From Gemmatimonadota bacterium (GTDB lineage Bacteria; Gemmatimonadota; Gemmatimonadetes; Gemmatimonadales; GWC2-71-9), in assembly GCA_003222135.1 (NCBI GenBank), contig QHUM01000038.1, positions 1 to 34,037 of the forward strand: 34,037 nt of DNA, given 5' to 3'. Each line of letters begins with the position of its first letter. Positions within the stretch are counted from its first letter, which is position 1. Both the position numbers and the translations under genes were made by a program. Below, one piece after another: positions 17,013 to 25,026 of the stretch. The notes beneath the pieces are model-generated. The model did not search any database and was not told the DNA's origin. It was given only the letters and a program-made list of their open reading frames with translations.

Positions 17013-18740
17013 TCAGTCGCCCGCCCCCGCCGGCGCGGTTTCGATCGGCTCCGAGAGCGATCCACCGGGTGGGATCATCGGGTAGACGTTCGCCTCCTGC
17101 TCGATCACGAACTCGACCAGCGCCGGACCGGAATGATCGTTCGCCTGCGCGACGACGTCGGGAAGCTCGGCCGCTTCCTTCACCCGCCAGCCGGGGATGC
17201 CATATGCCTCCGCGAGCTTCACGTAGTCGGGGCTCCAGATCGGCGTGCAGGAATAACGCTTGCCATGAAAGAACTGTTGCCACTGCCGCACCATGCCCAG
17301 ATAACCGTTGTTGAAGATCGCCATCTTCACCGGGAGCCGCTCCTGCACCATGGTCGCGATCTCGGCCATGTTCATCTGGAAGCCGCCGTCGCCCGAGATC
17401 GCCCACACCGTCTCGCCCGGCCGGGCGAGGTGCACGCCCATCGCGGCGGGGACCGCGAACCCCATGGTGCCGAGCCCGCCGGACGTGATGTGCGAATTAG
17501 GCTCGCGGTACGGATACAGCTTGGCGACCCACATCTGGTGCTGGCCCACGTCGGTCACGATGGTACAGCGTCCCTCCGTCGCCTGATAAAGCGACGCCAG
17601 AATCGTCTCGGGCGCCAGGTCGCCCCGGAACGCCGCCGCCCGCGGTCGGGTGAATTCGCGGATCTCCCCGAGCCAGCGCTCGCACGTGCGGGGCTGCACC
17701 AGGGCAGCCAGGCGGCGCGTGACGTCGCGTGCGTCGCCCACGATCCCCAGCGCCACGGGTACATTCTTCCCGATCTCGGCGCGGTCCAGGTCGATGTGTA
17801 TGATGCGCGCCCGCGGCGCGAAGCCGGCCGTGTTTCCAGTGACGCGGTCGTCGAACCGCAGCCCGATGCCGACGATCAGGTCGGCGTGCTGGATGGCACG
17901 GTTCACCCGCACCTCGCCGTGCATCCCCGGCATGCCGAGGAACAGCGGGTGGCCGTCGGGGAACGCGCTGATGCCGAGCAGCGTCGTGATGACCGGGATG
18001 CCGGTCTTCTCCGCGAGCGCGCGCACTTCGGTATAGGCGTTGCCGATGATCACCCCGTGCCCCACCATCAGCAACGGGCGCTCGGCGGCCGCGATCAGCC
18101 GGGCGGCTTCGCGAACCCCGTCCTCGAGGGAGGGCGTCACGCCCGGTCTGGTGGCCGGGCGCTCCCGCAGCGACTGCGTCTTTGTGTCGCGGAGAGGGCC
18201 CCCGGCCATCGGACCGGGCGTGTACGCGGTTTTCTGGTTCTGCACGTCCTTCGGCACATCGATCAACACCGGCCCGGGGCGTCCCTCCTGGGCGACCGCC
18301 AGCGCCTCCCGCACCACGTCCGCGAGCTCGGCGACGTCCTGCACCAGGTAGTTCTGCTTGGTGATCGGCAGCGTGATGCCCACGATGTCCGTCTCCTGGA
18401 AGGCATCACGCCCGATCATGGCGCGGGACACCTGCCCGGTGATCGCCACGACCGGCGATGAGTCCATGTGCGCCGTCGCGAGCCCGGTCACCAGGTTCGT
18501 GGCGCCGGGCCCCGACGTGGCCACGCACACCCCGACGCGCCCGCTGGCGCGGGCATATCCGTCTGCCGCGTGCGCGGCCGCCTGCTCGTGCCGCACCAGG
18601 ATGTGGCGCAGCGCCGGATGGTCCCCCAGCGCGTGATAGAACGGCATGATGGCGCCGCCGGGATACCCGAAAATCACGTCGACGCCGGCCTCGAGCAGCG
18701 TGCGGCAGAGGATCTGCGCGCCCGTGAGCGTTTCGGTCAT
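17013..18740 (-). CDS. ilvB: Acetolactate synthase large (catalytic) subunit
   Basis: IlvB condenses two pyruvates, or pyruvate and 2-ketobutyrate, using thiamine diphosphate and FAD. The 575-residue protein has three domains: N-terminal TPP-PYR (GYPGGAIMPFYHAL, with the catalytic Glu in VRHEQAAAHAADGYAR), a central FAD-linked domain (about 200-340), and C-terminal TPP-PP (ISGDGGFQMNMAEIATMVQERLPVKMAIFNN, a GDG...NN cofactor motif). The start is ATG 18740 (MTETLTGAQIL), four bases after the leuA stop, with GGGGAG about twelve bases upstream. An earlier in-frame start lies inside leuA and is less likely. Confidence 0.96.
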   Translation of the reverse strand: MTETLTGAQILCRTLLEAGVDVIFGYPGGAIMPFYHALGDHPALRHILVRHEQAAAHAADGYARASGRVGVCVATSGPGATNLVTGLATAHMDSSPVVAITGQVSRAMIGRDAFQETDIVGITLPITKQNYLVQDVAELADVVREALAVAQEGRPGPVLIDVPKDVQNQKTAYTPGPMAGGPLRDTKTQSLRERPATRPGVTPSLEDGVREAARLIAAAERPLLMVGHGVIIGNAYTEVRALAEKTGIPVITTLLGISAFPDGHPLFLGMPGMHGEVRVNRAIQHADLIVGIGLRFDDRVTGNTAGFAPRARIIHIDLDRAEIGKNVPVALGIVGDARDVTRRLAALVQPRTCERWLGEIREFTRPRAAAFRGDLAPETILASLYQATEGRCTIVTDVGQHQMWVAKLYPYREPNSHITSGGLGTMGFAVPAAMGVHLARPGETVWAISGDGGFQMNMAEIATMVQERLPVKMAIFNNGYLGMVRQWQQFFHGKRYSCTPIWSPDYVKLAEAYGIPGWRVKEAAELPDVVAQANDHSGPALVEFVIEQEANVYPMIPPGGSLSEPIETAPAGAGD

Positions 18741-18744
18741 CGGC

Positions 18745-20298
<1,554 letters not shown>

Positions 20299-20334
20299 GG
20301 CGACCGCTCCGTCCCTTTCCGAATCAGTGGGGTG

Positions 20335-20366
20335 AAAAAAAGCCGCGGACCTTGGGGGTCCGCGGC
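20335..20366 (-). terminator. Attenuator terminator upstream of leuA
   Basis: On the minus strand a perfect 10-bp stem (GCCGCGGACC with GGTCCGCGGC) and a 5-nt loop are followed at once by seven T. It lies between the leader peptide stop and leuA. A competing 7-bp pairing exists between GCGGCGC (20421-20415, inside the leader frame) and GCGCCGC (20368-20362), which overlaps the first terminator arm and could act as antiterminator. A further 7-bp hairpin (CTGAGCA/TGCTCAG, 20431-20448) inside the leader may cause pausing. Confidence 0.9.
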
Positions 20367-20397
20367 GCCGGCACTGCTTTGCTCTCTCGCTACTTGC

Positions 20398-20493
20398 TCA
20401 CGTCATGTTTTCGCGCGCCGCCGACCCCTCCTGAGCAGGAATGCTCAGCAGCAGGACCAGCAGCAGCAGGACGAGAACCAGCGCGAACGGCAT
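20398..20493 (-). CDS. Leucine/valine-rich attenuation leader peptide
   Basis: This 31-codon frame (ATG 20493 to TGA 20398) reads MPFALVLVLLLLVLLLSIPAQ and then ten residues to the stop. Residues 5-16 are twelve consecutive Leu or Val codons: eight CTG, one CTC and three Val. Such a run just before a terminator and leuA is the hallmark of ribosome-mediated attenuation: when charged Leu or Val tRNA is scarce, the ribosome stalls and the terminator does not form. The run could also be read as a signal-peptide-like segment, but position and downstream structures favour a leader. The Shine-Dalgarno sequence is weak. The start codon overlaps the stop of the upstream monooxygenase frame (TGATG). 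Confidence 0.85.
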   Translation of the reverse strand: MPFALVLVLLLLVLLLSIPAQEGSAARENMT

Positions 20494-21602
20494 CACGAGT
20501 ATGTGGTTCCGAGTGTCAGGTCTTGGCCTGCTAGGTTACCCCGGCGGGCGGGGGGTGTCAAGGCACCCCCACCCCCCACGAGCGGCATCACCTCCGCCGC
20601 GAAGCGCTCCATCTCTTCGTGCTGCGGGCTGAACTGGAGCAGCAGCAGGTCGACCCCGGCCCGCTCGAACTCTTGGATGCGCCGCGCGATCTGCTGGGGC
20701 GTCCCCACCAGGCCGGCCTTGAGCCCGCGGTTCGAGACCGAGTAGTCCTCCAGGCTGACGCGCTGCTCGAGCTGCGTGTTGGCGATCCATTCTTGATAGT
20801 TCGCGTAGCCCGCCGCGCTCTGGCGCACGTCGGTGATGCGCGCTACTTCGCTCTGGGCGGCGGCCTCGGTGGGCCGGCAGACGACATAGCCCGCCACCCC
20901 GAACTTGAGGGGCGGGAGCTCCAGCCGCTCGCGCCGCGCCCGCAGGTCGGCCACCTTCACGCCGATCCGCTCGGGTGGGTCCCCGTGCATCAGGTAGGCG
21001 TCGCACGAGCGCGCGATCAGCTGCTTCGCCGCCTCCGACTCGCCGCCGGCGTACAGCGTCGGGCGCGGCCGCGACACGGGCTTCGGCTCGAGGATCGCGT
21101 TCTCGACCGTGTAGAATCGCCCCGCGAAGCTGAACCGCGGCTCGGCCCACATCCCGCTCACCACCGCGAGCCACTCGGCGGTGCGGGCGTAGCGCGCGTC
21201 GTGCTGGTCGAACTCGACGCCGTACTGGCGCGCCTCGTCGGCCCACCACGAGGACACGACGTTGAGCGTGACCCGCCCTCCGCTGACCTGGTCGATGTTC
21301 GCCGCCTGTTTGGCGGCGAGCGCGGGCGGATGAAACGTCGGCCGCACCGCGACCATCAGCTCGAGCCGCTCAGTGACCGCGGCGAGTGCCGCCGTCGTGG
21401 TCCAGGCGTCGAGCGCGGGCGCGTCCGGACCCTTGATGTCGTTCAGGTTGAGCTCGGCGATCAGGGTGACGTCGAAGCCGATCGCTTCGCTGCGCCGTGC
21501 CAGGCGACGCACGTACTCCCAGCTCGCCTCCATGCCCTCGTCGGGCACGTTGCGGAGCCAGCCGCCGAACACGGGGAGCCAATAGCCGAAGCGCATGGTC
21601 AC
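20493..21602 (-). CDS. SsuD-like FMNH2-dependent monooxygenase (LLM flavin oxidoreductase)
   Basis: This bacterial-luciferase-family enzyme uses reduced flavin and O2 to oxidise a small substrate, typically an alkanesulfonate or a related C-S or C-N compound. The 369-residue TIM-barrel protein starts MTMRFGYWLPVFGGWLRNV. It shows LTLIAELNLNDIKG-like strands, RPTFHPPALAAKQAANIDQVSGGRVTLNVVSSWW (the conserved family core), DERYARTAEWL-like DARYARTAEWL, and GTPQQIARRIQEFERAGVDLLLLQFSP. The FMNH2 would come from the reductase two genes upstream. Start GTG 21602 overlaps the ATP-grasp stop (GTGA); ATG 21596 is equally possible. The last 25 or so residues (after LVGGGG) do not look like the family and coincide with the leu promoter. 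The substrate is unknown. Confidence 0.88.
   Translation of the reverse strand: MTMRFGYWLPVFGGWLRNVPDEGMEASWEYVRRLARRSEAIGFDVTLIAELNLNDIKGPDAPALDAWTTTAALAAVTERLELMVAVRPTFHPPALAAKQAANIDQVSGGRVTLNVVSSWWADEARQYGVEFDQHDARYARTAEWLAVVSGMWAEPRFSFAGRFYTVENAILEPKPVSRPRPTLYAGGESEAAKQLIARSCDAYLMHGDPPERIGVKVADLRARRERLELPPLKFGVAGYVVCRPTEAAAQSEVARITDVRQSAAGYANYQEWIANTQLEQRVSLEDYSVSNRGLKAGLVGTPQQIARRIQEFERAGVDLLLLQFSPQHEEMERFAAEVMPLVGGGGALTPPARRGNLAGQDLTLGTTYS
20533..20561 (-). promoter_or_regulatory. Candidate promoter of the leu/ilv operon
   Basis: On the minus strand a perfect -35 box TTGACA (20561-20556) is followed by a 17-bp spacer and TAACCT (20538-20533), which fits a TANNNT -10 box. Transcription would start near 20526, giving a leader transcript of about 190 nt before the terminator. 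The promoter lies inside the last codons of the upstream monooxygenase frame. Confidence 0.6.
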
Positions 21603-22561
21603 TCGGCCGCCTCCTCGAGGTAGTCGACGAGCCGCGCGAACGGGTCGAACCCCACCACGCGCGGCCCGTCGGCCACGAAGTTCGAGAGCGCGTTGATGTC
21701 GTAGAAGTAGAGTCGCCCGTCGCGTGCGTCAATCATGTATTCGACCCCGCCCACGTCGATGTGCGCCGCCCGCATGATGCACTCCACCTGATCGACGATC
21801 TCGGGCGGCGGAGTGTAGCCCTCGACGCGCAGGTTGTTCTTGGGCGCATCTACCGGGCAGGCGGCCCGCACCAGCTCCGCGCCGCCGACGGTCTGGCACA
21901 CATCCGCCGGGCACAGGTTGAAGCTGTCCCCCGGCGTGTAGATCCGGATCGCGTAGAGATAGCGCCCACCCAGCACTTCCACGCGCACGATGCGCTGGTC
22001 GGCGGCCGGGATGTACTCCTGCACCAGCGCGGTCTGGTCGATCCCCAGGTCGAGCGCACCGGCCCGCGTCGCCTCGTCGAGCTGCTGCGGCGTCTCGAAG
22101 CGCCGAATCCCCGCTCCCGACCCGCCGATGTTCGGCTTCACGATCACGGGGAAGCGGAACCCCTGCGCCGCCTCGGGTGCGCGGGCGGGGTGGTTGATGA
22201 CGCGGGCCCGCGGATACGGTAAGCCCAGGTGATGCAGCAGCGTGAGCTGCAACGCCTTCGAGGTCTCCGTGACGTAGGCGTCGTACCCGTTGATGACGCG
22301 CACGTCGTGCCGCTTCAGGTACGCGAGGTAATGGAGCGTGTAGAAGATGGCGTTGCCGTGGCCGCGCAGGTACGCCGAGGGACTCATCCGGTTGAACAGG
22401 AGCGAATAGGGCGGCCGCCCGTCACCCGCGTCGAACCGGTGATCCGCGGCGTCGACTCGGACGTACGGCACCCGGCGCCGGTCGAGCTCCAGGAACAGGG
22501 GCCGGAACCAGTCGGGGTGCTCGTAGTAGATCGCCATCGGGCGCTCGGTGGTCGCGCTCAT
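21599..22561 (-). CDS. ATP-grasp (RimK/glutathione-synthetase-like) ligase
   Basis: ATP-grasp enzymes activate a carboxylate as acyl-phosphate and join it to an amine or thiol. The 320-residue protein has an N-terminal pre-ATP-grasp domain (MAIYYEHPDWFRPLFLELDRRRVPY), a central ATP-binding part with the Gly-rich loop FPVIVKPNIGGSGAGIRRF (about 130-150) and LVQEYIPAADQRIVRVEVLGGRYLYAIRI, and the Mg2+ site DGRLYFYDINALSNF near the C-terminus. The start is ATG 22561, about 13 bases after AGGAAGG; the in-frame ATG before AIYYEHP (22537) is an alternative. It is sandwiched between an FMN reductase and a flavin monooxygenase and overlaps the latter. Its acceptor and donor are not predictable, but the neighbours suggest that it prepares or uses the monooxygenase substrate or product. 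Confidence 0.88.
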   Translation of the reverse strand: MSATTERPMAIYYEHPDWFRPLFLELDRRRVPYVRVDAADHRFDAGDGRPPYSLLFNRMSPSAYLRGHGNAIFYTLHYLAYLKRHDVRVINGYDAYVTETSKALQLTLLHHLGLPYPRARVINHPARAPEAAQGFRFPVIVKPNIGGSGAGIRRFETPQQLDEATRAGALDLGIDQTALVQEYIPAADQRIVRVEVLGGRYLYAIRIYTPGDSFNLCPADVCQTVGGAELVRAACPVDAPKNNLRVEGYTPPPEIVDQVECIMRAAHIDVGGVEYMIDARDGRLYFYDINALSNFVADGPRVVGFDPFARLVDYLEEAAE

Positions 22562-22581
22562 TGGTACATGTCGCCTTCCTC

Positions 22582-23121
22582 TTAGTCGCTTCCGGCGCTC
22601 GCCAGCGCGACCGCTTCGCGCACCGCGCGGTCGACGGCCGCGCACAGCTCGGCGACCGGCGTCCCGTCGGCAAACTGCTCGCTCGTGGCATAGATGCCGT
22701 GCGCCACGACGGTTGCGCCGATGCTCGCGAACAGTGGACGCAGTCCGTGGTCGACGGCGAGCGAATGCGCCACCCCGTGTCCCGTCACGATCGGCACCCC
22801 CACCTTCCCGACCAGGGCATCCTGGGGCAGCAGGTCGAAGAACACCTTGAGCAGGCCGCTGTAGGTAGCGCGGTACACCGGCGTTCCGGCCACGACGATT
22901 CGGGCCTCGGCGACTCGGGTGAGCGCGTCCGTCAGCTGGGACGCCGAGCCGCGGCCCAGCAACGCGTCGGCCGGCAAGGTCGCCACGTCGATGAGCCGAA
23001 TCGCGGCGCCCCGCGCCTCGAGCTGCGCCAGCGCGTGCTCCACCAGGACCCGCGACTTGGACGTCGCCGACGGGCTGCCCGAGATCCCGACGGCCACGAG
23101 CCTGCCGGGCGCAACGCCCAC
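22582..23121 (-). CDS. SsuE/MsuE-like NAD(P)H-dependent FMN reductase
   Basis: This flavodoxin-like reductase would deliver FMNH2 to the monooxygenase two genes downstream. The 179-residue protein shows VAVGISGSPSATSKSRVLVEH (FMN phosphate loop), AGTPVYRATYSGLLKVFFDLLPQDAL (the SsuE-type TPVYxxxYSGxLKxxLDLLP motif), and VPIVTGHGVAHSLAVDHGLRPLFASIGA, which closely follows the SsuE pattern. I chose GTG 23121 because AGGAGG lies seven bases upstream; an earlier in-frame start adds 25 residues that are Pro/Arg-rich and unlike the family. It is the first gene of the three-gene set and diverges from the DUF1207 gene. Confidence 0.9.
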   Translation of the reverse strand: MGVAPGRLVAVGISGSPSATSKSRVLVEHALAQLEARGAAIRLIDVATLPADALLGRGSASQLTDALTRVAEARIVVAGTPVYRATYSGLLKVFFDLLPQDALVGKVGVPIVTGHGVAHSLAVDHGLRPLFASIGATVVAHGIYATSEQFADGTPVAELCAAVDRAVREAVALASAGSD

Positions 23122-23208
23122 GAGTTCGCCTCCTGCCACGGAGCAAAACGCTAGCCGAGGGCCGACCGCCGGGCAAGGGCGGCGCGGTGGGAACATTTCG
23201 GGCGATAT

Positions 23209-23224
23209 AGTTCATTCATGAACT
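23209..23224 (+). promoter_or_regulatory. Candidate MarR operator 1 (upstream of DUF1207 gene)
   Basis: AGTTCATTCATGAACT is a perfect dyad with 7-bp arms and a 2-bp spacer. A -10-like TATAGT (23206-23211) runs into it, and GGGAACATTTC lies 10 bases upstream. It is the best copy of a motif also found at 24166, 24965 and 31315. Confidence 0.65.
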
Positions 23225-23264
23225 GCAAGGGGTTCACCACACCTGTGAGACTGGAGCGGGGCAC

Positions 23265-24122
23265 GTGGGCGGAAAGATCGCGGCGCTCATCATCATGGCG
23301 GCCTTGGGGACGGCCAGGCAGTCGGGAGCGGTGGTGCAAGCACCGCTGCCGCTGCCGTCGGTGGCGGGGGCGAGCGCCCCGCTCTTCCTCTCCCTAGTCG
23401 CCGACCCGAAGGAGCCGGAGTTCTTCGCCACCTACCTGTGGCAGCGTTCCTCGCGCCTCACGTCCCGACTCGGCTCCGTCGGATTCGGCCAGACGATCGG
23501 CATCCTCCGCGCACGGGACTGGCAGCTGTCGATCGCCGCCGGCGTCTTCTCGCAGTTCGACCTCTCGTCCACGACCGCCGACCTGATGAACACGGACTAT
23601 CTGGTCGGTCTCCCGGTGGCGTACCGGCGCGGCAGCACCGCGATGCGACTCCGCGTCTACCACCAGAGCTCGCACCTGGGCGATGAGTACATGATCCACG
23701 CGCACGCGCAGCGCGTGGACCTGAGCTTCGAAGCCGCCGAGCTGCTGGTCGCGCGCGAGCTGGCACATTGGCGAGTGTACGGCGGCGGCGAGTACATGTT
23801 CACGCACTCACCGGCCGACCTGAAGCCCGGCGTGCTCCACGCCGGCCTCGAATACCACCAGCCCGGGTCGCTCGTGCGGCTCGGCCGGCTCGCCGCCGGC
23901 CGGCTCGTGGCGGCGCTGGACGGGAGATCGGTGCAGGACCGCGGCTGGCAGATCGGCTGGAGCTTCGTCACCGGACTCGAGCTGGCCGACCCGCTCGTCC
24001 TGCCGGGCTCGGGATGGCGGTGGAGCCTGCAGCTCAAGGGGTACAGCGGGCCCTCGCCGTACGGGGAATTCTTCCGGGATCGCGTGTCATCGCTCGGCTT
24101 CGGACTCGGGTTGACCTTGTGA
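23265..24122 (+). CDS. DUF1207-type envelope protein
   Basis: The 285-residue protein has an N-terminal signal-like hydrophobic segment (residues about 3-22). The main domain, SLVADPKEPEFFATY, then GVFSQFDLSSTTADLMNTDYLVGLPVAYRRG and RLRVYHQSSHLGDEYM, matches my recollection of DUF1207, a family of unknown function. Alternating polar and hydrophobic strands and the C-terminal GFGLGLTL suggest an outer-membrane beta-barrel. The GTG start at 23265 follows GGAGCGGGGCAC. It stands alone between the candidate operator at 23209 and the one at 24166, so it probably forms its own transcription unit in the same regulon as the RND pump. No catalytic motif is visible. Confidence 0.8.
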   Translation: MGGKIAALIIMAALGTARQSGAVVQAPLPLPSVAGASAPLFLSLVADPKEPEFFATYLWQRSSRLTSRLGSVGFGQTIGILRARDWQLSIAAGVFSQFDLSSTTADLMNTDYLVGLPVAYRRGSTAMRLRVYHQSSHLGDEYMIHAHAQRVDLSFEAAELLVARELAHWRVYGGGEYMFTHSPADLKPGVLHAGLEYHQPGSLVRLGRLAAGRLVAALDGRSVQDRGWQIGWSFVTGLELADPLVLPGSGWRWSLQLKGYSGPSPYGEFFRDRVSSLGFGLGLTL

Positions 24123-24165
24123 GACACGCCTCGCCTGCATCAGCGGAAACCGTTTCGCACATATG

Positions 24166-24179
24166 GTTCATTCATGAAG
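24166..24179 (+). promoter_or_regulatory. Candidate MarR operator 2 (upstream of beta-barrel gene)
   Basis: GTTCATTCATGAAG differs from the perfect dyad by one base. TATGGT (24162-24167) could be the -10 box, and GCGGAAACCGTTTC ends nine bases upstream. The leader of about 80 nt that follows contains two small GC hairpins (CGCCGC/GCGGCG and GGGGC/GCCCC) before the ribosome binding site of the gene at 24262. Confidence 0.6.
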
Positions 24180-24261
24180 CATCGCCGCGAGCGGCGCGGC
24201 CACACGGCGTTTCCCCCCGGGGCCGAAAGCCCCCAACCTCAAGTCCCTACTGGAGGATCCC

Positions 24262-24873
24262 ATGCTGAACCGTTCGATTTCCCTGCTCTCCGTGGCGCTC
24301 GTCCTGGCCGCGTCGCCTCTGGCGCTCAATGCTCAGACCAGCCTCGCGCTGTCGTCACGCAGCCGTCCCGTCTATGACGCCGTGACCGTCGCCGGGGCAT
24401 TCGGCGGCCTGTCCGGCGCCGCCAACCTGAACCAAGCCGGCACCGCCGATTGGCGGCTCGGTTGGGCCGCGTCTCTCGATGCCACCGGATGGCTCAACGA
24501 CTACGTCGGCGTCCGCGCCAGCGGTGGCTGGGCCCAAGACAGCATTCGCGGCGCCAGCCTCACCGGCCGCGGCAAGCTCAACAAGTTCAACTACGACGGC
24601 GACGTCGTGCTGCGCTATCCCGTGCGCGCCGGCTCGGGCACACTCAGCCCGTACCTGCTCGGCGGCCTGGGCGCGATCAGCGTCCACCAGCTCGGCTCGG
24701 ACAGCACCTGGTCCAAGTTCGCCGGCAACTACGGCGTAGGATTCGAGTATCGCTACCGGCGCGTCGGCGTTCGCGCCGAGGGTCGGGACTTCGTGTACAA
24801 GTTCGATCGCTACGGGTTCGACAAAACCCAGCACGACATCGCCTGGCAGGGCGGCCTCACGCTGTCCTTCTAG
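24262..24873 (+). CDS. Outer-membrane beta-barrel protein (porin-like/OmpW-like size)
   Basis: This 203-residue protein has a classical signal peptide (MLNRSISLLSVALVLAASPLALNAQ, cleaved after NA). It then shows short amphipathic strands: WRLGWAASLDATGWL, YVGVRASGGWA, DVVLRYPVRAG, SPYLLGGLGAISV, YGVGFEYRYRRVGVRAEGRDFVY. It ends in Phe (GGLTLSF), the usual C-terminal signal for the BAM machinery. An eight-stranded barrel is likely. The start is ATG 24262 with GGAGG seven bases upstream. A strong hairpin follows, so it is probably monocistronic. Its operator suggests co-regulation with the efflux pump downstream; whether it is a channel or a stress barrel is unknown. Confidence 0.82.
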   Translation: MLNRSISLLSVALVLAASPLALNAQTSLALSSRSRPVYDAVTVAGAFGGLSGAANLNQAGTADWRLGWAASLDATGWLNDYVGVRASGGWAQDSIRGASLTGRGKLNKFNYDGDVVLRYPVRAGSGTLSPYLLGGLGAISVHQLGSDSTWSKFAGNYGVGFEYRYRRVGVRAEGRDFVYKFDRYGFDKTQHDIAWQGGLTLSF

Positions 24874-24879
24874 ACGTCC

Positions 24880-24920
24880 TTCACCCGAATGGGTGGGAGC
24901 GACCCACCCATTCGGGTGAA
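24880..24920 (+). terminator. Strong hairpin after the beta-barrel gene, probable terminator
   Basis: A perfect 18-bp stem (24880-24897 with 24903-24920) encloses a 5-nt loop seven bases after the stop codon. Only a short AT run follows (ATTG), so it may act as a weak intrinsic terminator or an mRNA-stabilising end. Confidence 0.65.
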
Positions 24921-24964
24921 ATTGCGCTGGCCGCACGACATCCGCGGAACCTTTCCCGCACATA

Positions 24965-24978
24965 GTTCATTCCTGCAC
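24965..24978 (+). promoter_or_regulatory. Candidate MarR operator 3 (upstream of RND operon)
   Basis: GTTCATTCCTGCAC keeps the left half-site exactly and has a degenerate right half. The sequence before it, GCGGAACCTTTCCCGCACATA, parallels that before operators 1 and 2. It lies 49 bases upstream of the adaptor start. Confidence 0.5.
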
Positions 24979-25026
24979 TATCACGCTGCTCGTTCTAGTT
25001 GGTGAACCACACGGAGAGGATTCACA

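Noticed and set aside
23122..23196. Longer N-terminus for the FMN reductase.
   Set aside because: A strong AGGAGG precedes GTG 23121, and the extra residues do not resemble the family.
24174..24377. Small plus-strand frame starting at the ATG inside operator 2.
   Set aside because: It overlaps the beta-barrel gene in another frame, lacks a ribosome binding site and has no recognisable feature; the region is better explained as an untranslated leader.
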